A stretch of 39,078 nucleotides of DNA, taken from the NCBI RefSeq assembly GCF_001551835.1, contig NZ_LODL01000021.1:30572-69649 (forward strand), written 5' to 3'. The DNA is from Dechloromonas denitrificans (GTDB lineage Bacteria > Pseudomonadota > Gammaproteobacteria > Burkholderiales > Rhodocyclaceae). The position numbers and the translations under genes were made by a program. Positions within the stretch are counted from its first letter, which is position 1. Every line of letters begins with the position of its first letter. The notes below the pieces were generated by a model. It saw nothing but the letters and a program-made list of their open reading frames with translations. It did not search any database and was not told the origin of the DNA. Positions 6,888 to 13,888 of this stretch are shown here, piece after piece.

Positions 6888-9620
6888 TTATGCCTCGACG
6901 GGTGGCTTTTCACCCCAATAAACCTTTATCGCTGTAGGCTCGGCAGATCCAACGCGCATGGTTTTCCCGTCATGATCGGTAAATCCATAAAAAACCTCGC
7001 CATCTCCCGTCACGATTTTGTATGGCATCTCAGCGATAGGCTGTCCAGTTTCCGAATGCATCGCACGACCTTGTTCATCAAATAACTTCACCCTTGAGTC
7101 TGGCAGCCTATCCAATGGTGCAGCCCCCTTCCCCGGCCCCACAAACGCATGCCCATTCCCCTTTACCGAGAATTTCCCCGGGCAGGCGAAGGTGATGTTG
7201 CCGCCTTCGAGCGTCACTGAGCTTTGCCCGGCCTGCAGCACGATCTTTTCCTTGGCCAGGATATGGATCTCGTCGTTGCTGCTGGTAATGGTGAGGGATT
7301 GGTCGGCCAGGATTTCCATCTCGTCGGTGTTGGCCTGGATGCTGTGCACCCCGGCCTGGGCGATGCTTTTGATGCCGCCGCCGTGGCTGAACCAGCTGAC
7401 TCCCTCGCCGACGGTGGTGGCGAAGGTGTGGGCGCTGGCGATGTGGAGGTCCTGTTGCACGGTGGCGTGCAGGTGTTCGCCGGCAAAGAGCAGCGTACTG
7501 GCCGGGCTGGCGAAGCCGATGTCGGCCGGGGCTTCGCCGAGGATGAAGGGTTCGGCGAAACGCTCGGTAGGCTCGCCCAGTTCGCGACTGCCGGGCTTGG
7601 CTTTGCGGGCCGGCTGGCCGGCGACACTGGCGGTGAATTTGCCTTGTTTTGCCGGGTCGACCGCAGCAATCAAGTCGCTTTGCGCCTGATTGACCTGGAG
7701 CGGCAGCGCGGTTTGTGTCGCCGCCGCCTCGGACAGCGCCTTGGCGGTTTGCTCGGCAGCTTTGAGCTGGGCAACGGCTTCGGCGATGTCCAGTTGACTG
7801 CTCTGTGCATTGGCCCGTGCGCTGGCCGAGATCAGCATGCCTTCGCCGGCCCGGACGACCAGCCAGCCGTCGGTGCGGAGTTCAAAGCCGCTGCCGCGCC
7901 AGGCGCCCCGGCTGGCGCTGTCGGGCGACTGGTGAATCAGGTGGCCGAGCCCCAGTTGCCCGGCATTTTCGCTGGTGGCCAGGCGGGTACGCAGTTGTTG
8001 CGGGGCGTCGTCGATGACCCACTGGTTATGCCCTTCTTCAAAGTTGTGACTCATCCAGCCGGAGAGTACGCCGGGGTGGTTGGCACCGGCTTCGTGGCCG
8101 GCGCTGAACGGCGGCAGATCGGCGCCGTTGTAGGCCTGGCCGACGATGACCGGGCGGTCGATGTCGCCATCGACAAAATCGACCAGGACCTCGGTGCCGA
8201 TACGGGGCAGGAAGTGGCTGCCCCAGTTGGCGCCGGCTTGCCATTCGGCGACCCGGACCCAGGTGCCGGATTGGTCGTTGCCCGGTGCGTTGCCGGTCTT
8301 GCCAGCCGAGCGCGGGCCGTTGTCGACCAGTCCGCCGGGATTGGCCGAGGCGCCGCGCTGCCAGGGAAACTGGATCTTGATCCGGTGATCGCGCTCCGTG
8401 GTCAGCACGCTGCCGGGCAGCCCGACGACGAGGGCACTCTGCGGCCGGGCAACGGGTTTGGCAATGATTTCGGGGACGACGGCGATCCCGGCCGGCTGGG
8501 CCGTCAGTTGGCTGCGGTAGCTGCCGGCCTCGACGTCGGTGCTGCCGAGCAATTCGGCGGCCTGGGCGCCGAGGTTGTTGGCGCCGTGGTGATCAACGGC
8601 GAGGACCGTGAAGCGGGCCTGTTCACCGGCATGCGCTTCATGCTGGGTCAGCGTGAAGCGCGTCCCTTCGGCCAGTTGGCGCACGCTGCCGGCGCCGCTG
8701 AAACGGCGATAGCGCGCCTCCTGGGCGGCCAGCATGAGGTCGGTACGTAATTGGGCTGCCGCACTGTCCTCGAAGCGGTAGGCCCGGGAGGCGTCATGGA
8801 TTTCGAGGCGGGGCAGTTCGCCGTTGTCAAAGCAGCTCTTGGCATCGGCACTTGTCGCGACCAACGTTTTGTAGTCCCAGCCGGCAACGGAAACAGCGTT
8901 GGGGAGAACGCTGCGGCTTTCCTGCCAGAGATCGAGGGTATCGCTGCTTTCGGTGGCATTGCCGCGGTGAAAGCGGATTTCCGGTTGCAAATTGGCCGGT
9001 AGCTCCGTTTCACGATCGAAAATGATCAGCTGATGCCGGGCATGCGTAGCGTCGTCGCCGGCGGCGGCCTGCTGGTTGTGTTCGAAGCGGAAGGAGAGCC
9101 CTTCCTCGGCCAGCAGGCGGCGAACGTAGGCCAGGTCAGTCTCCCGATGCTGGATCGAAAGACTGTGGGTACGCAGTTTCTGGGTGACCTGACTGCGCCA
9201 GTTTGCCTCGGGGTAGTCGCTCAGGATCTGGCCCAGGATATCGAGGACGGTTTTGTCCTGGAACAGGTAATTGTCTCGACGCTGGCCAAGAAAGGCCAGG
9301 AATGGCTCCATCACCAGCCGGTAGCGGGCCAAGCCGCCATCGGCGCCAAGTTGCACGGCCTCGGTGACATAGCCATGCCACGAGCGTTTGCTGCCGTCGG
9401 CCTGCAACAGGCGCAGGGTGATCTCTTCACCAAGGAGCTGTCTGAGATCGAAATGGGCGTTGCTTGAAACACAATCGATTTCGAAGCGGAAGGCTTCCGA
9501 AATGCCTTCCCGACCCGAAAACCGCTCGACGAGCAGTGCGGCATCGGGTAGCGCGGTCTTGATTTCCAGCAGGCGGGCATGCTGCGAAAACAGTGTATCG
9601 AGCAAGGAGATGGGCGACAT
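6888..9620 (-). CDS. vgrG: Type VI secretion tip protein VgrG with DUF2345 domain and transthyretin-like tail
   Basis: 910 residues from the ATG at 9620; a TTG seven codons earlier is possible. VgrG trimers form the spike of the type VI secretion needle and carry effectors. Domains in order are the gp27-like base (about 20-360, with ERFSGREGISEAFRFEIDCVS and DLAYVRRLLAEEGLSFRFEH), the gp5-like OB fold (about 405-520, with RIKIQFPWQRG, WVRVAEWQAGANWGSHFLPRIGTEVLVDFVDGD and RPVIVGQAYNG), an Ala-rich linker, DUF2345 (about 690-825), and a tail from about 830. The tail (PYKIVTGDGEVFYGFTDHDG, then TMRVGS) resembles transthyretin-like VgrG tails; in E. coli VgrG1 such a domain binds the effector Tle1. 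No hcp, PAAR, adaptor or T6SS core gene is in the window, so this is an orphan vgrG island. GC content drops in the last 80 or so codons. Confidence 0.92.
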   Translation of the reverse strand: MSPISLLDTLFSQHARLLEIKTALPDAALLVERFSGREGISEAFRFEIDCVSSNAHFDLRQLLGEEITLRLLQADGSKRSWHGYVTEAVQLGADGGLARYRLVMEPFLAFLGQRRDNYLFQDKTVLDILGQILSDYPEANWRSQVTQKLRTHSLSIQHRETDLAYVRRLLAEEGLSFRFEHNQQAAAGDDATHARHQLIIFDRETELPANLQPEIRFHRGNATESSDTLDLWQESRSVLPNAVSVAGWDYKTLVATSADAKSCFDNGELPRLEIHDASRAYRFEDSAAAQLRTDLMLAAQEARYRRFSGAGSVRQLAEGTRFTLTQHEAHAGEQARFTVLAVDHHGANNLGAQAAELLGSTDVEAGSYRSQLTAQPAGIAVVPEIIAKPVARPQSALVVGLPGSVLTTERDHRIKIQFPWQRGASANPGGLVDNGPRSAGKTGNAPGNDQSGTWVRVAEWQAGANWGSHFLPRIGTEVLVDFVDGDIDRPVIVGQAYNGADLPPFSAGHEAGANHPGVLSGWMSHNFEEGHNQWVIDDAPQQLRTRLATSENAGQLGLGHLIHQSPDSASRGAWRGSGFELRTDGWLVVRAGEGMLISASARANAQSSQLDIAEAVAQLKAAEQTAKALSEAAATQTALPLQVNQAQSDLIAAVDPAKQGKFTASVAGQPARKAKPGSRELGEPTERFAEPFILGEAPADIGFASPASTLLFAGEHLHATVQQDLHIASAHTFATTVGEGVSWFSHGGGIKSIAQAGVHSIQANTDEMEILADQSLTITSSNDEIHILAKEKIVLQAGQSSVTLEGGNITFACPGKFSVKGNGHAFVGPGKGAAPLDRLPDSRVKLFDEQGRAMHSETGQPIAEMPYKIVTGDGEVFYGFTDHDGKTMRVGSAEPTAIKVYWGEKPPVEA

Positions 9621-9737
9621 TGGGCTGACCGAATATGCCAAAAGAATGCGATTGCATCATGACGATGGCAAGACGGTCAAGGGGTTTAGCAAAGCCGGAA
9701 GGTGCGCTTTTGCCGCGGCGAGCGCAGGAACGAAGAC

Positions 9738-9743
9738 TAGAAT
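9738..9743 (+). promoter_or_regulatory. Candidate -10 box (TAGAAT) for the 119-residue gene
   Basis: TAGAAT lies 31 bases before the ATG at 9775. No -35 at 16-18 bases is convincing, so this is a weak call. Confidence 0.35.
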
Positions 9744-9774
9744 GGGGCCAACTATTTAATGCAGGCGAAAACGA

Positions 9775-10134
9775 ATGAGCCATACGAAATCTTGCGAAGT
9801 CGCACTCGCCGTCAAAACCACCGCCGAATTGATCAAGGGCCTCGACGATCTGCGCACGGCCTGGAAGCACGACCCAGCCAGCGTACCCAAGGGCTTGTCC
9901 TGCTCGGAATCGAAGGAAGGACAATTCATCCTGGTCGCCGCCGAGTCGGCTTTCGTTACCCTGCCCGGCGCCTGCGTCATCAAGGGGATCGGGGCCATCG
10001 AACTGGCCGGGGCGGGACCGATCTTCGAGGAGGGGGCCAACTCGAAAGCCCTGATCGTCAAGGCAATGCCGGAAGGCTGGCGGTTTTCCGTCAAGTTCGT
10101 GCCGCCGATCGTCCGCAAGCGGAATTTGAAGTAA
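9775..10134 (+). CDS. Conserved-looking protein of unknown function
   Basis: 119 residues. No signal peptide, membrane segment or known motif is visible, so it is probably cytoplasmic. The N-terminal third looks helical (VKTTAELIKGLDDLRTAWKHD), the middle is hydrophobic and strand-rich (QFILVAAESAFVTLPGACVIKGIGAIELAGAG), and the end is basic (KFVPPIVRKRNLK). Codon use is GC-rich and like the vgrG core, unlike the AT-rich effector genes, so it looks resident. A weak AGGCG precedes the ATG. It is divergent from vgrG (about 154 bases apart) and convergent with paaX. Nothing ties it to secretion except position. I do not recognise it. Confidence 0.6.
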   Translation: MSHTKSCEVALAVKTTAELIKGLDDLRTAWKHDPASVPKGLSCSESKEGQFILVAAESAFVTLPGACVIKGIGAIELAGAGPIFEEGANSKALIVKAMPEGWRFSVKFVPPIVRKRNLK

Positions 10135-10166
10135 GGCGCCCCGGATTCCGCAGCTCTCGGCCCAGC

Positions 10167-11114
10167 TTAGCTGCCCAGCGGGTCGTACTGCGAAAAACGC
10201 TCGGCAAAGGCGGCATCCTCGGCCGGCACACTACCGTCGGCCAGGCAGAGCAGCTTGTCGAGATGACGATTGGACAGCGGCTCAAGGCGCTTGTACAACT
10301 CCTTGCAGAGCAGGCGGGCCTGTTGGCCAGGCCAATCGGCGGGCAGCAGGACTTCCGGCAGCTCCGGGTCGCGCAGCAGCAGGCGGCGATAATCGTGAAT
10401 CAGCACGGTGCGCAGCAGGAAGGCATCCTGCTCGCTGACTTCGTCCAGATTGTCACGCTGCAAATCGGTCAGGATCGGCTGGTACACCGCCACGAAAGCG
10501 GCATAGGCCTCGGCCAAGGCACCCAGGTCCCAGGCTCGGCGGACCAGGTCGGAGTCGCTGGCCGACTGCGCCGAGCGCGAATCGGCCGCGAACAGCGGCA
10601 GCAAGGCCCCCAGCGAGTCGGCCAGGCCTTCGGCAATCAGCGCATCGAGTACGCTGGACAGTTCGGCACTGGGGTGCACGAAGCAATCCGCCCCCAGGGC
10701 GCCAAAACCCTGCCAGAACAGGGCGCGCTTGACCTGCTCGCGGGCCTTGGTTTCCAGTTCGCCAACGACCAGAATCAGCCGCCAGCGGCGGTCCCAGAGT
10801 GGCGCGTGCGAGGCGTAAATGTGGCGCGAGGCCTCTTCGAAACGCCGGCGCCCGGACGAAGTCAGCACATAATCGGCGCGCCGGCCATGGGTTTCGGTCC
10901 GCAGCCACTCGTCCTTGGCCAGGCGGAAGACCGAGGTGCGGATCAGGCGCTCGTTGAGTTCCAGCGGTTCGAGCAGGCGGATCAGGCTGCCCAGCCAGAT
11001 GCGGCCGCCGCGCGGCAGGATTGCATCGCCGAACACGGAAATGATCAGGGAAGCAGCCTGCACGCGGCGTTGTTGCCTGAATTCGTCCAGACGATTTTGG
11101 ATGGAGTTGCTCAC
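10167..11114 (-). CDS. paaX: PaaX family repressor of phenylacetate degradation
   Basis: 315 residues from a GTG at 11114, nearly the same length as E. coli PaaX (316); the open frame extends 39 codons upstream but without family similarity. The N-terminal winged-helix part is typical (SLIISVFGDAILPRGGRIWLGSLIRLLEPLELNERLIRTSVFRLAKDEWL, about 22-72), followed by the central domain (WDRRWRLILVVGE) and the C-terminal PaaX domain (RTVLIHDYRRLLLRDPELPEVLLPADWPG, about 240-270). PaaX represses aerobic phenylacetate genes and is released by phenylacetyl-CoA. It is separated from paaY by the type VI block and has no paa structural gene directly beside it. A CAATA-N5-TATTG dyad lies 27-41 bases upstream and could be an autoregulatory site. 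The final residues SQYDPLGS fit the family. Confidence 0.9.
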   Translation of the reverse strand: MSNSIQNRLDEFRQQRRVQAASLIISVFGDAILPRGGRIWLGSLIRLLEPLELNERLIRTSVFRLAKDEWLRTETHGRRADYVLTSSGRRRFEEASRHIYASHAPLWDRRWRLILVVGELETKAREQVKRALFWQGFGALGADCFVHPSAELSSVLDALIAEGLADSLGALLPLFAADSRSAQSASDSDLVRRAWDLGALAEAYAAFVAVYQPILTDLQRDNLDEVSEQDAFLLRTVLIHDYRRLLLRDPELPEVLLPADWPGQQARLLCKELYKRLEPLSNRHLDKLLCLADGSVPAEDAAFAERFSQYDPLGS

Positions 11115-11140
11115 GGGTTGGCGGCGCAGACCTGAAGGTT

Positions 11141-11155
11141 CAATAGCGATTATTG
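11141..11155. promoter_or_regulatory. Short dyad upstream of paaX
   Basis: CAATA (11141-11145) and TATTG (11151-11155) with 5 bases between. It lies just upstream of the GTG start of paaX and could be an operator. It does not match the E. coli PaaX site as I know it, so the call is weak. Confidence 0.25.
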
Positions 11156-11362
11156 GAGGGCCGGCCCGACATTGAATGCCTGTTTTATCCCTTGCCGGCG
11201 TATCATTTTCAGCGAGGTGAAAGCATAGCAAAATACGCGATAATTTCGAAGATTATCCGTTAATCCGACACAATTCGATACAGTTTTTTATTGATATAAG
11301 TATTTTTGGTAGCACTTACAGCACATAAAACCAGTACGCCAACGCATTGCCGCCGAGCGCAG

Positions 11363-11400
11363 GCCCGGCTAAAGTCGGGGCATCCCCGGCTGCCTCGGGC
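11363..11400 (+). promoter_or_regulatory. Nested GC-rich hairpin in the leader of the CNNM-type gene
   Basis: The inner stem is GTCGGGG (11374-11380) with CCCCGGC (11384-11390), loop CAT. The outer stem is GCCCG (11363-11367) with CGGGC (11396-11400). TTTAAT follows, then the ATG comes 20 bases after the hairpin. It could be an attenuator or part of a metal-responsive leader. It does not match the yybP-ykoY manganese element or any riboswitch I know. Confidence 0.35.
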
Positions 11401-11420
11401 TTTAATCTCCGGCAAATGAC

Positions 11421-12710
11421 ATGGGCCTGCTTGAAAATACGCTGATCATCCTGCTGCTGATCCTGGCCAGCGCCTTCTGCTCGATCTCGGAAATCTCGCT
11501 GGCTGCCGCCCGCAAACTCAAGCTCGAACAGCTCCGCGACGAAGGCGAGGCGCGGGCTGTGGCGGTGCTCGCCTTGCAAAACCAGCCCGGCCATTTCTTC
11601 ACGGCGATCCAGATCGGCCTCAACGCCGTCGCCATCCTCGCCGGCGTCCTCGGCGAAGAGGCCTACGCCCCCGCCTTCTCCAGCCTGTTCGGCCAACTGG
11701 TGGCGCCTGAAACAGCCGACCTGCTCGGCTCGCTCAGTTCCTTCCTGCTGGTCACCGCTGCCTTCATCCTGATTGCCGACCTGATCCCGAAACGAATCGC
11801 CATCGCCGCCCCGGAACGCATTGCGCTACGCATCGCCGGCCCGATGCTGTTCAGCCTGAAAGTGCTGACCCCGCTGATCTGGGCCTTCAACGGCATCGCC
11901 ACCCGTGTCATTGCCCTGCTCGGCCTGCCGGCCACCCGCCCGGAAGATGTCACGCCGGAAGACATCGTCGCGATGGCCAATGCCGGCGCCGAAGCCGGCG
12001 TCGTCGCGCGCCAGGAGCGGCAGATGATCGAAAACGTCTTCGAGCTGGAAATCCGCACCGCGCCGTCGACGATGACGGCGCGCGAGAATATCGTCTGGCT
12101 CGAACGCCAGGACAGCGAGGAGACCATTCGCGCTCGGATCAGCGCCGAACCGCACGCCAAGTTCCCGGTCTGTCGCGGCGGCATCGACCACGTCATCGGC
12201 TACGTCGACTCGAAGGACATCCTCAGTCGCCTGCTCAATGGCGAAGCCCTCTCGCTGCGCGGCGACGGCCTGCTGCGCAACGTGCTGGTGCTGCCCGAAA
12301 CGCTGACCCTGGCCGAGATCATCGAGCAGTTCAAGGCCATGCGCGAGGATTTCGCACTGATCACCAACGAGTACGGGCTGATCGTCGGTCTAATCACGCT
12401 GAACGACGTGACCAGTACGTTGATGGGCAATTCGATGCTGGCCCCGGCCGACGAACAGATCATCCAGCGCGATGCCAATTCCTGGCTGGTCGATGGCCTG
12501 ACGCCGGTCGGCGATCTCGAACTGGCACTCAACATCGAGCCTTTCCCGGACGACGACCAGTTCGAAACCATCGCCGGCTTCCTGATGTACGTGCTGCGCA
12601 AGGTGCCGCGACCGACCGACAGCGTCGTTCATGCCGGCTACAAGTTCGAAGTGATCGACATCGACAACCACAAGATCGACCAGTTGCTGGTCACCCGCCT
12701 GGACAGCTAA
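11421..12710 (+). CDS. CNNM/CorC (HlyC/CorC, UPF0053) family membrane protein, YtfL/PaeA-like
   Basis: 429 residues. The N-terminal CNNM (DUF21) membrane domain covers about 1-180, with segments near 5-25, 60-80, 95-120 and 135-155 and the conserved start FCSISEISLAAARKLKLEQL. Two CBS domains follow (about 205-325: TMTARENIVWL, then KFPVCRGGIDHVIGYVDSKDIL and FALITNEYGLIVGLITLNDV). A CorC/HlyC transporter-associated domain ends the protein (about 340-425: WLVDGLTPVGDLELALNIEPFPDDDQFETIAGFLMYVLRKVPRPTD). Members are linked to Mg2+/Co2+ export or tolerance. The close enterobacterial relative YtfL (PaeA) has been linked to polyamine export. Which applies here cannot be read from sequence. No strong ribosome-binding site is present; the leader hairpin ends 20 bases before the ATG. 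Confidence 0.9.
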   Translation: MGLLENTLIILLLILASAFCSISEISLAAARKLKLEQLRDEGEARAVAVLALQNQPGHFFTAIQIGLNAVAILAGVLGEEAYAPAFSSLFGQLVAPETADLLGSLSSFLLVTAAFILIADLIPKRIAIAAPERIALRIAGPMLFSLKVLTPLIWAFNGIATRVIALLGLPATRPEDVTPEDIVAMANAGAEAGVVARQERQMIENVFELEIRTAPSTMTARENIVWLERQDSEETIRARISAEPHAKFPVCRGGIDHVIGYVDSKDILSRLLNGEALSLRGDGLLRNVLVLPETLTLAEIIEQFKAMREDFALITNEYGLIVGLITLNDVTSTLMGNSMLAPADEQIIQRDANSWLVDGLTPVGDLELALNIEPFPDDDQFETIAGFLMYVLRKVPRPTDSVVHAGYKFEVIDIDNHKIDQLLVTRLDS

Positions 12711-12810
12711 AGGGCCGGGATAAAACGCCGCCAGGCATTGTCTACCGCCGTGATACGCCCAAAAATTCGCTCAATTCGACTTGTTTCCTCATTCCGCAAA
12801 GGCCACAACC

Positions 12811-13401
12811 ATGACGCACTGGATTTCGCTGCTGACGCTTTCGGCGCTGCTGGTGGCCGGCCCGGCTTGGGGTGAAGTCTATAAATGCCGGACCGCCGAT
12901 GGCCGGGTCGAAATTGCCAACACGCCCTGCGCAAGTACGGCCAGTACCCTGAAGACCCTGCCCGACGAGCAAGTCCCGGAAGCCAATCGCCAGCAGGCCG
13001 AACGGGATGCCGAACGGATGCGCGATTACGTCGAGAAACGCGAAGCGGCACAACGGGCCGAAGAGGCCGCCGAGCGTCAGCGCCAGGCCAGCCAGCGGCA
13101 AGCAGCAGGCAGCGCCAACGTCGGCACTGGGCGCAGTGTCGATGAATGCCTGCGCGATCTCGACCGGCAGGCTCTCGAAGTAAATCAGCGCGCCTACCTG
13201 GAAGCTGCCTGCCGCAGTAATCCGCAGGCCCAGCCGGTCTATGTGCCGGTCCCGATGACCGTCCCTGGCTATGGCTACGGCGGCATCGGTTATCCGCGCC
13301 CCATGCCACATCCCCATCCGAGGCCGGACGTGAATCCCGGACCGCCCGCCGGCCCGCCGGTTTCCATCTATCCACCGAACAGCAAGAATAAATCCCGCTG
13401 A
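12811..13401 (+). CDS. DUF4124-type exported protein with a Pro-rich tail
   Basis: 196 residues from the ATG at 12811, giving a signal peptide (MTHWISLLTLSALLVAGPAWG, cleavage near 21). The start of the mature protein, EVYKCRTADGRVEIANTPC (about 22-40), is the DUF4124 signature found in many proteobacterial periplasmic proteins. A long charged helical region follows (about 50-105, RQQAERDAERMRDYVEKREAAQRAEEAAERQRQA), probably a coiled coil. A small domain with two Cys (VDECLRDLDRQALEVNQRAYLEAACR, about 111-136) may form a disulfide. The tail is rich in Pro, Gly and Tyr. Envelope location is likely; function unknown. It stands alone between the CNNM-type gene and the convergent zinc-ribbon gene. 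Confidence 0.8.
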   Translation: MTHWISLLTLSALLVAGPAWGEVYKCRTADGRVEIANTPCASTASTLKTLPDEQVPEANRQQAERDAERMRDYVEKREAAQRAEEAAERQRQASQRQAAGSANVGTGRSVDECLRDLDRQALEVNQRAYLEAACRSNPQAQPVYVPVPMTVPGYGYGGIGYPRPMPHPHPRPDVNPGPPAGPPVSIYPPNSKNKSR

Positions 13402-13435
13402 GCGGGGCTCCGGCGTCCCCCTCGGTGTTACGAAC

Positions 13436-13750
13436 TCAGGCCGTCTTGTGTTCCGCGCCGTCCTTGCTCTGGCTGCCCAGCGTCAGCTCGGTATTTTCGC
13501 TGAGCGCAAAGAAGAAGGCTTCCACCGCCTTCGGTTCGCCACTCGCCGCGAACGTCGTCTGACCGCACTCGCACTGGCCAACCCAGATCGCATCGAGGCC
13601 GCGTAGGCCACGCGTGCTGACCGGGTTGATCGTCGTCACGTCGCCACCACAGCCGTTGCAGACTAGTTTCTCGGGGCGCGTCGCCTCGAGCTTGGCCTGC
13701 GCCTGGGCGATCCGTTCGGCCTGACTGCCGCGATTTTTTGCCTGTCCCAT
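13436..13750 (-). CDS. Small zinc-ribbon protein of unknown function
   Basis: 104 residues from the ATG at 13750. That start gives MGQAKNRGSQAERIAQAQAKLEATRPEKLVC, with a GGGG about 9 bases upstream; a start three codons earlier would put a G-run directly against the ATG. The N-terminal 25 residues are basic and helical. Then comes VCNGCGGDV and, about 25 residues later, QCECGQT; these two CxxC/CxC pairs would bind one zinc ion. The end is acidic and hydrophobic (AVEAFFFALSENTELTL). No membrane segment, so cytoplasmic. It is divergent from the alpha-2-macroglobulin gene with 138 bases between. MGQAK-type small proteins are common in proteobacteria, but no function is known to me. Confidence 0.7.
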   Translation of the reverse strand: MGQAKNRGSQAERIAQAQAKLEATRPEKLVCNGCGGDVTTINPVSTRGLRGLDAIWVGQCECGQTTFAASGEPKAVEAFFFALSENTELTLGSQSKDGAEHKTA

Positions 13751-13888
13751 CTTCCACATCCCCGCTTTGTTCGATAAAGCGCGGAGGATAGCCGGGGCCA
13801 CCGGCGCTGTCGATTGCCATGGCATCTGTGGCAAACTCGCCGAATGCCCAAGGCATGTCCATCCACCGTCCGCCCGCCCCCTGCGCCC

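Larger units (their letters stand above)
11115..11420. other. 306-bp intergenic region between paaX and the CNNM-type gene
   Basis: Two structures are visible. One is CAATA-N5-TATTG at 11141-11155 near the paaX start. The other is a nested GC-rich hairpin at 11363-11400 close to the CNNM-type start. The middle (11220-11330) is AT-rich and probably holds both promoters, but no clear -35/-10 pair can be picked. No gene is supported here. Confidence 0.5.

Noticed and set aside
7224..8750. Long plus-strand open frame (508 residues) opposite vgrG
   Set aside because: It lies wholly opposite the well-supported vgrG, has no recognisable domain, and is the kind of antisense frame that GC-rich third positions create.
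9759..11135. 458-residue plus-strand open frame crossing the 119-residue gene and paaX
   Set aside because: Overlaps the small gene in another frame and runs antisense to paaX; translation shows only Gln/Arg/Gly-rich sequence.
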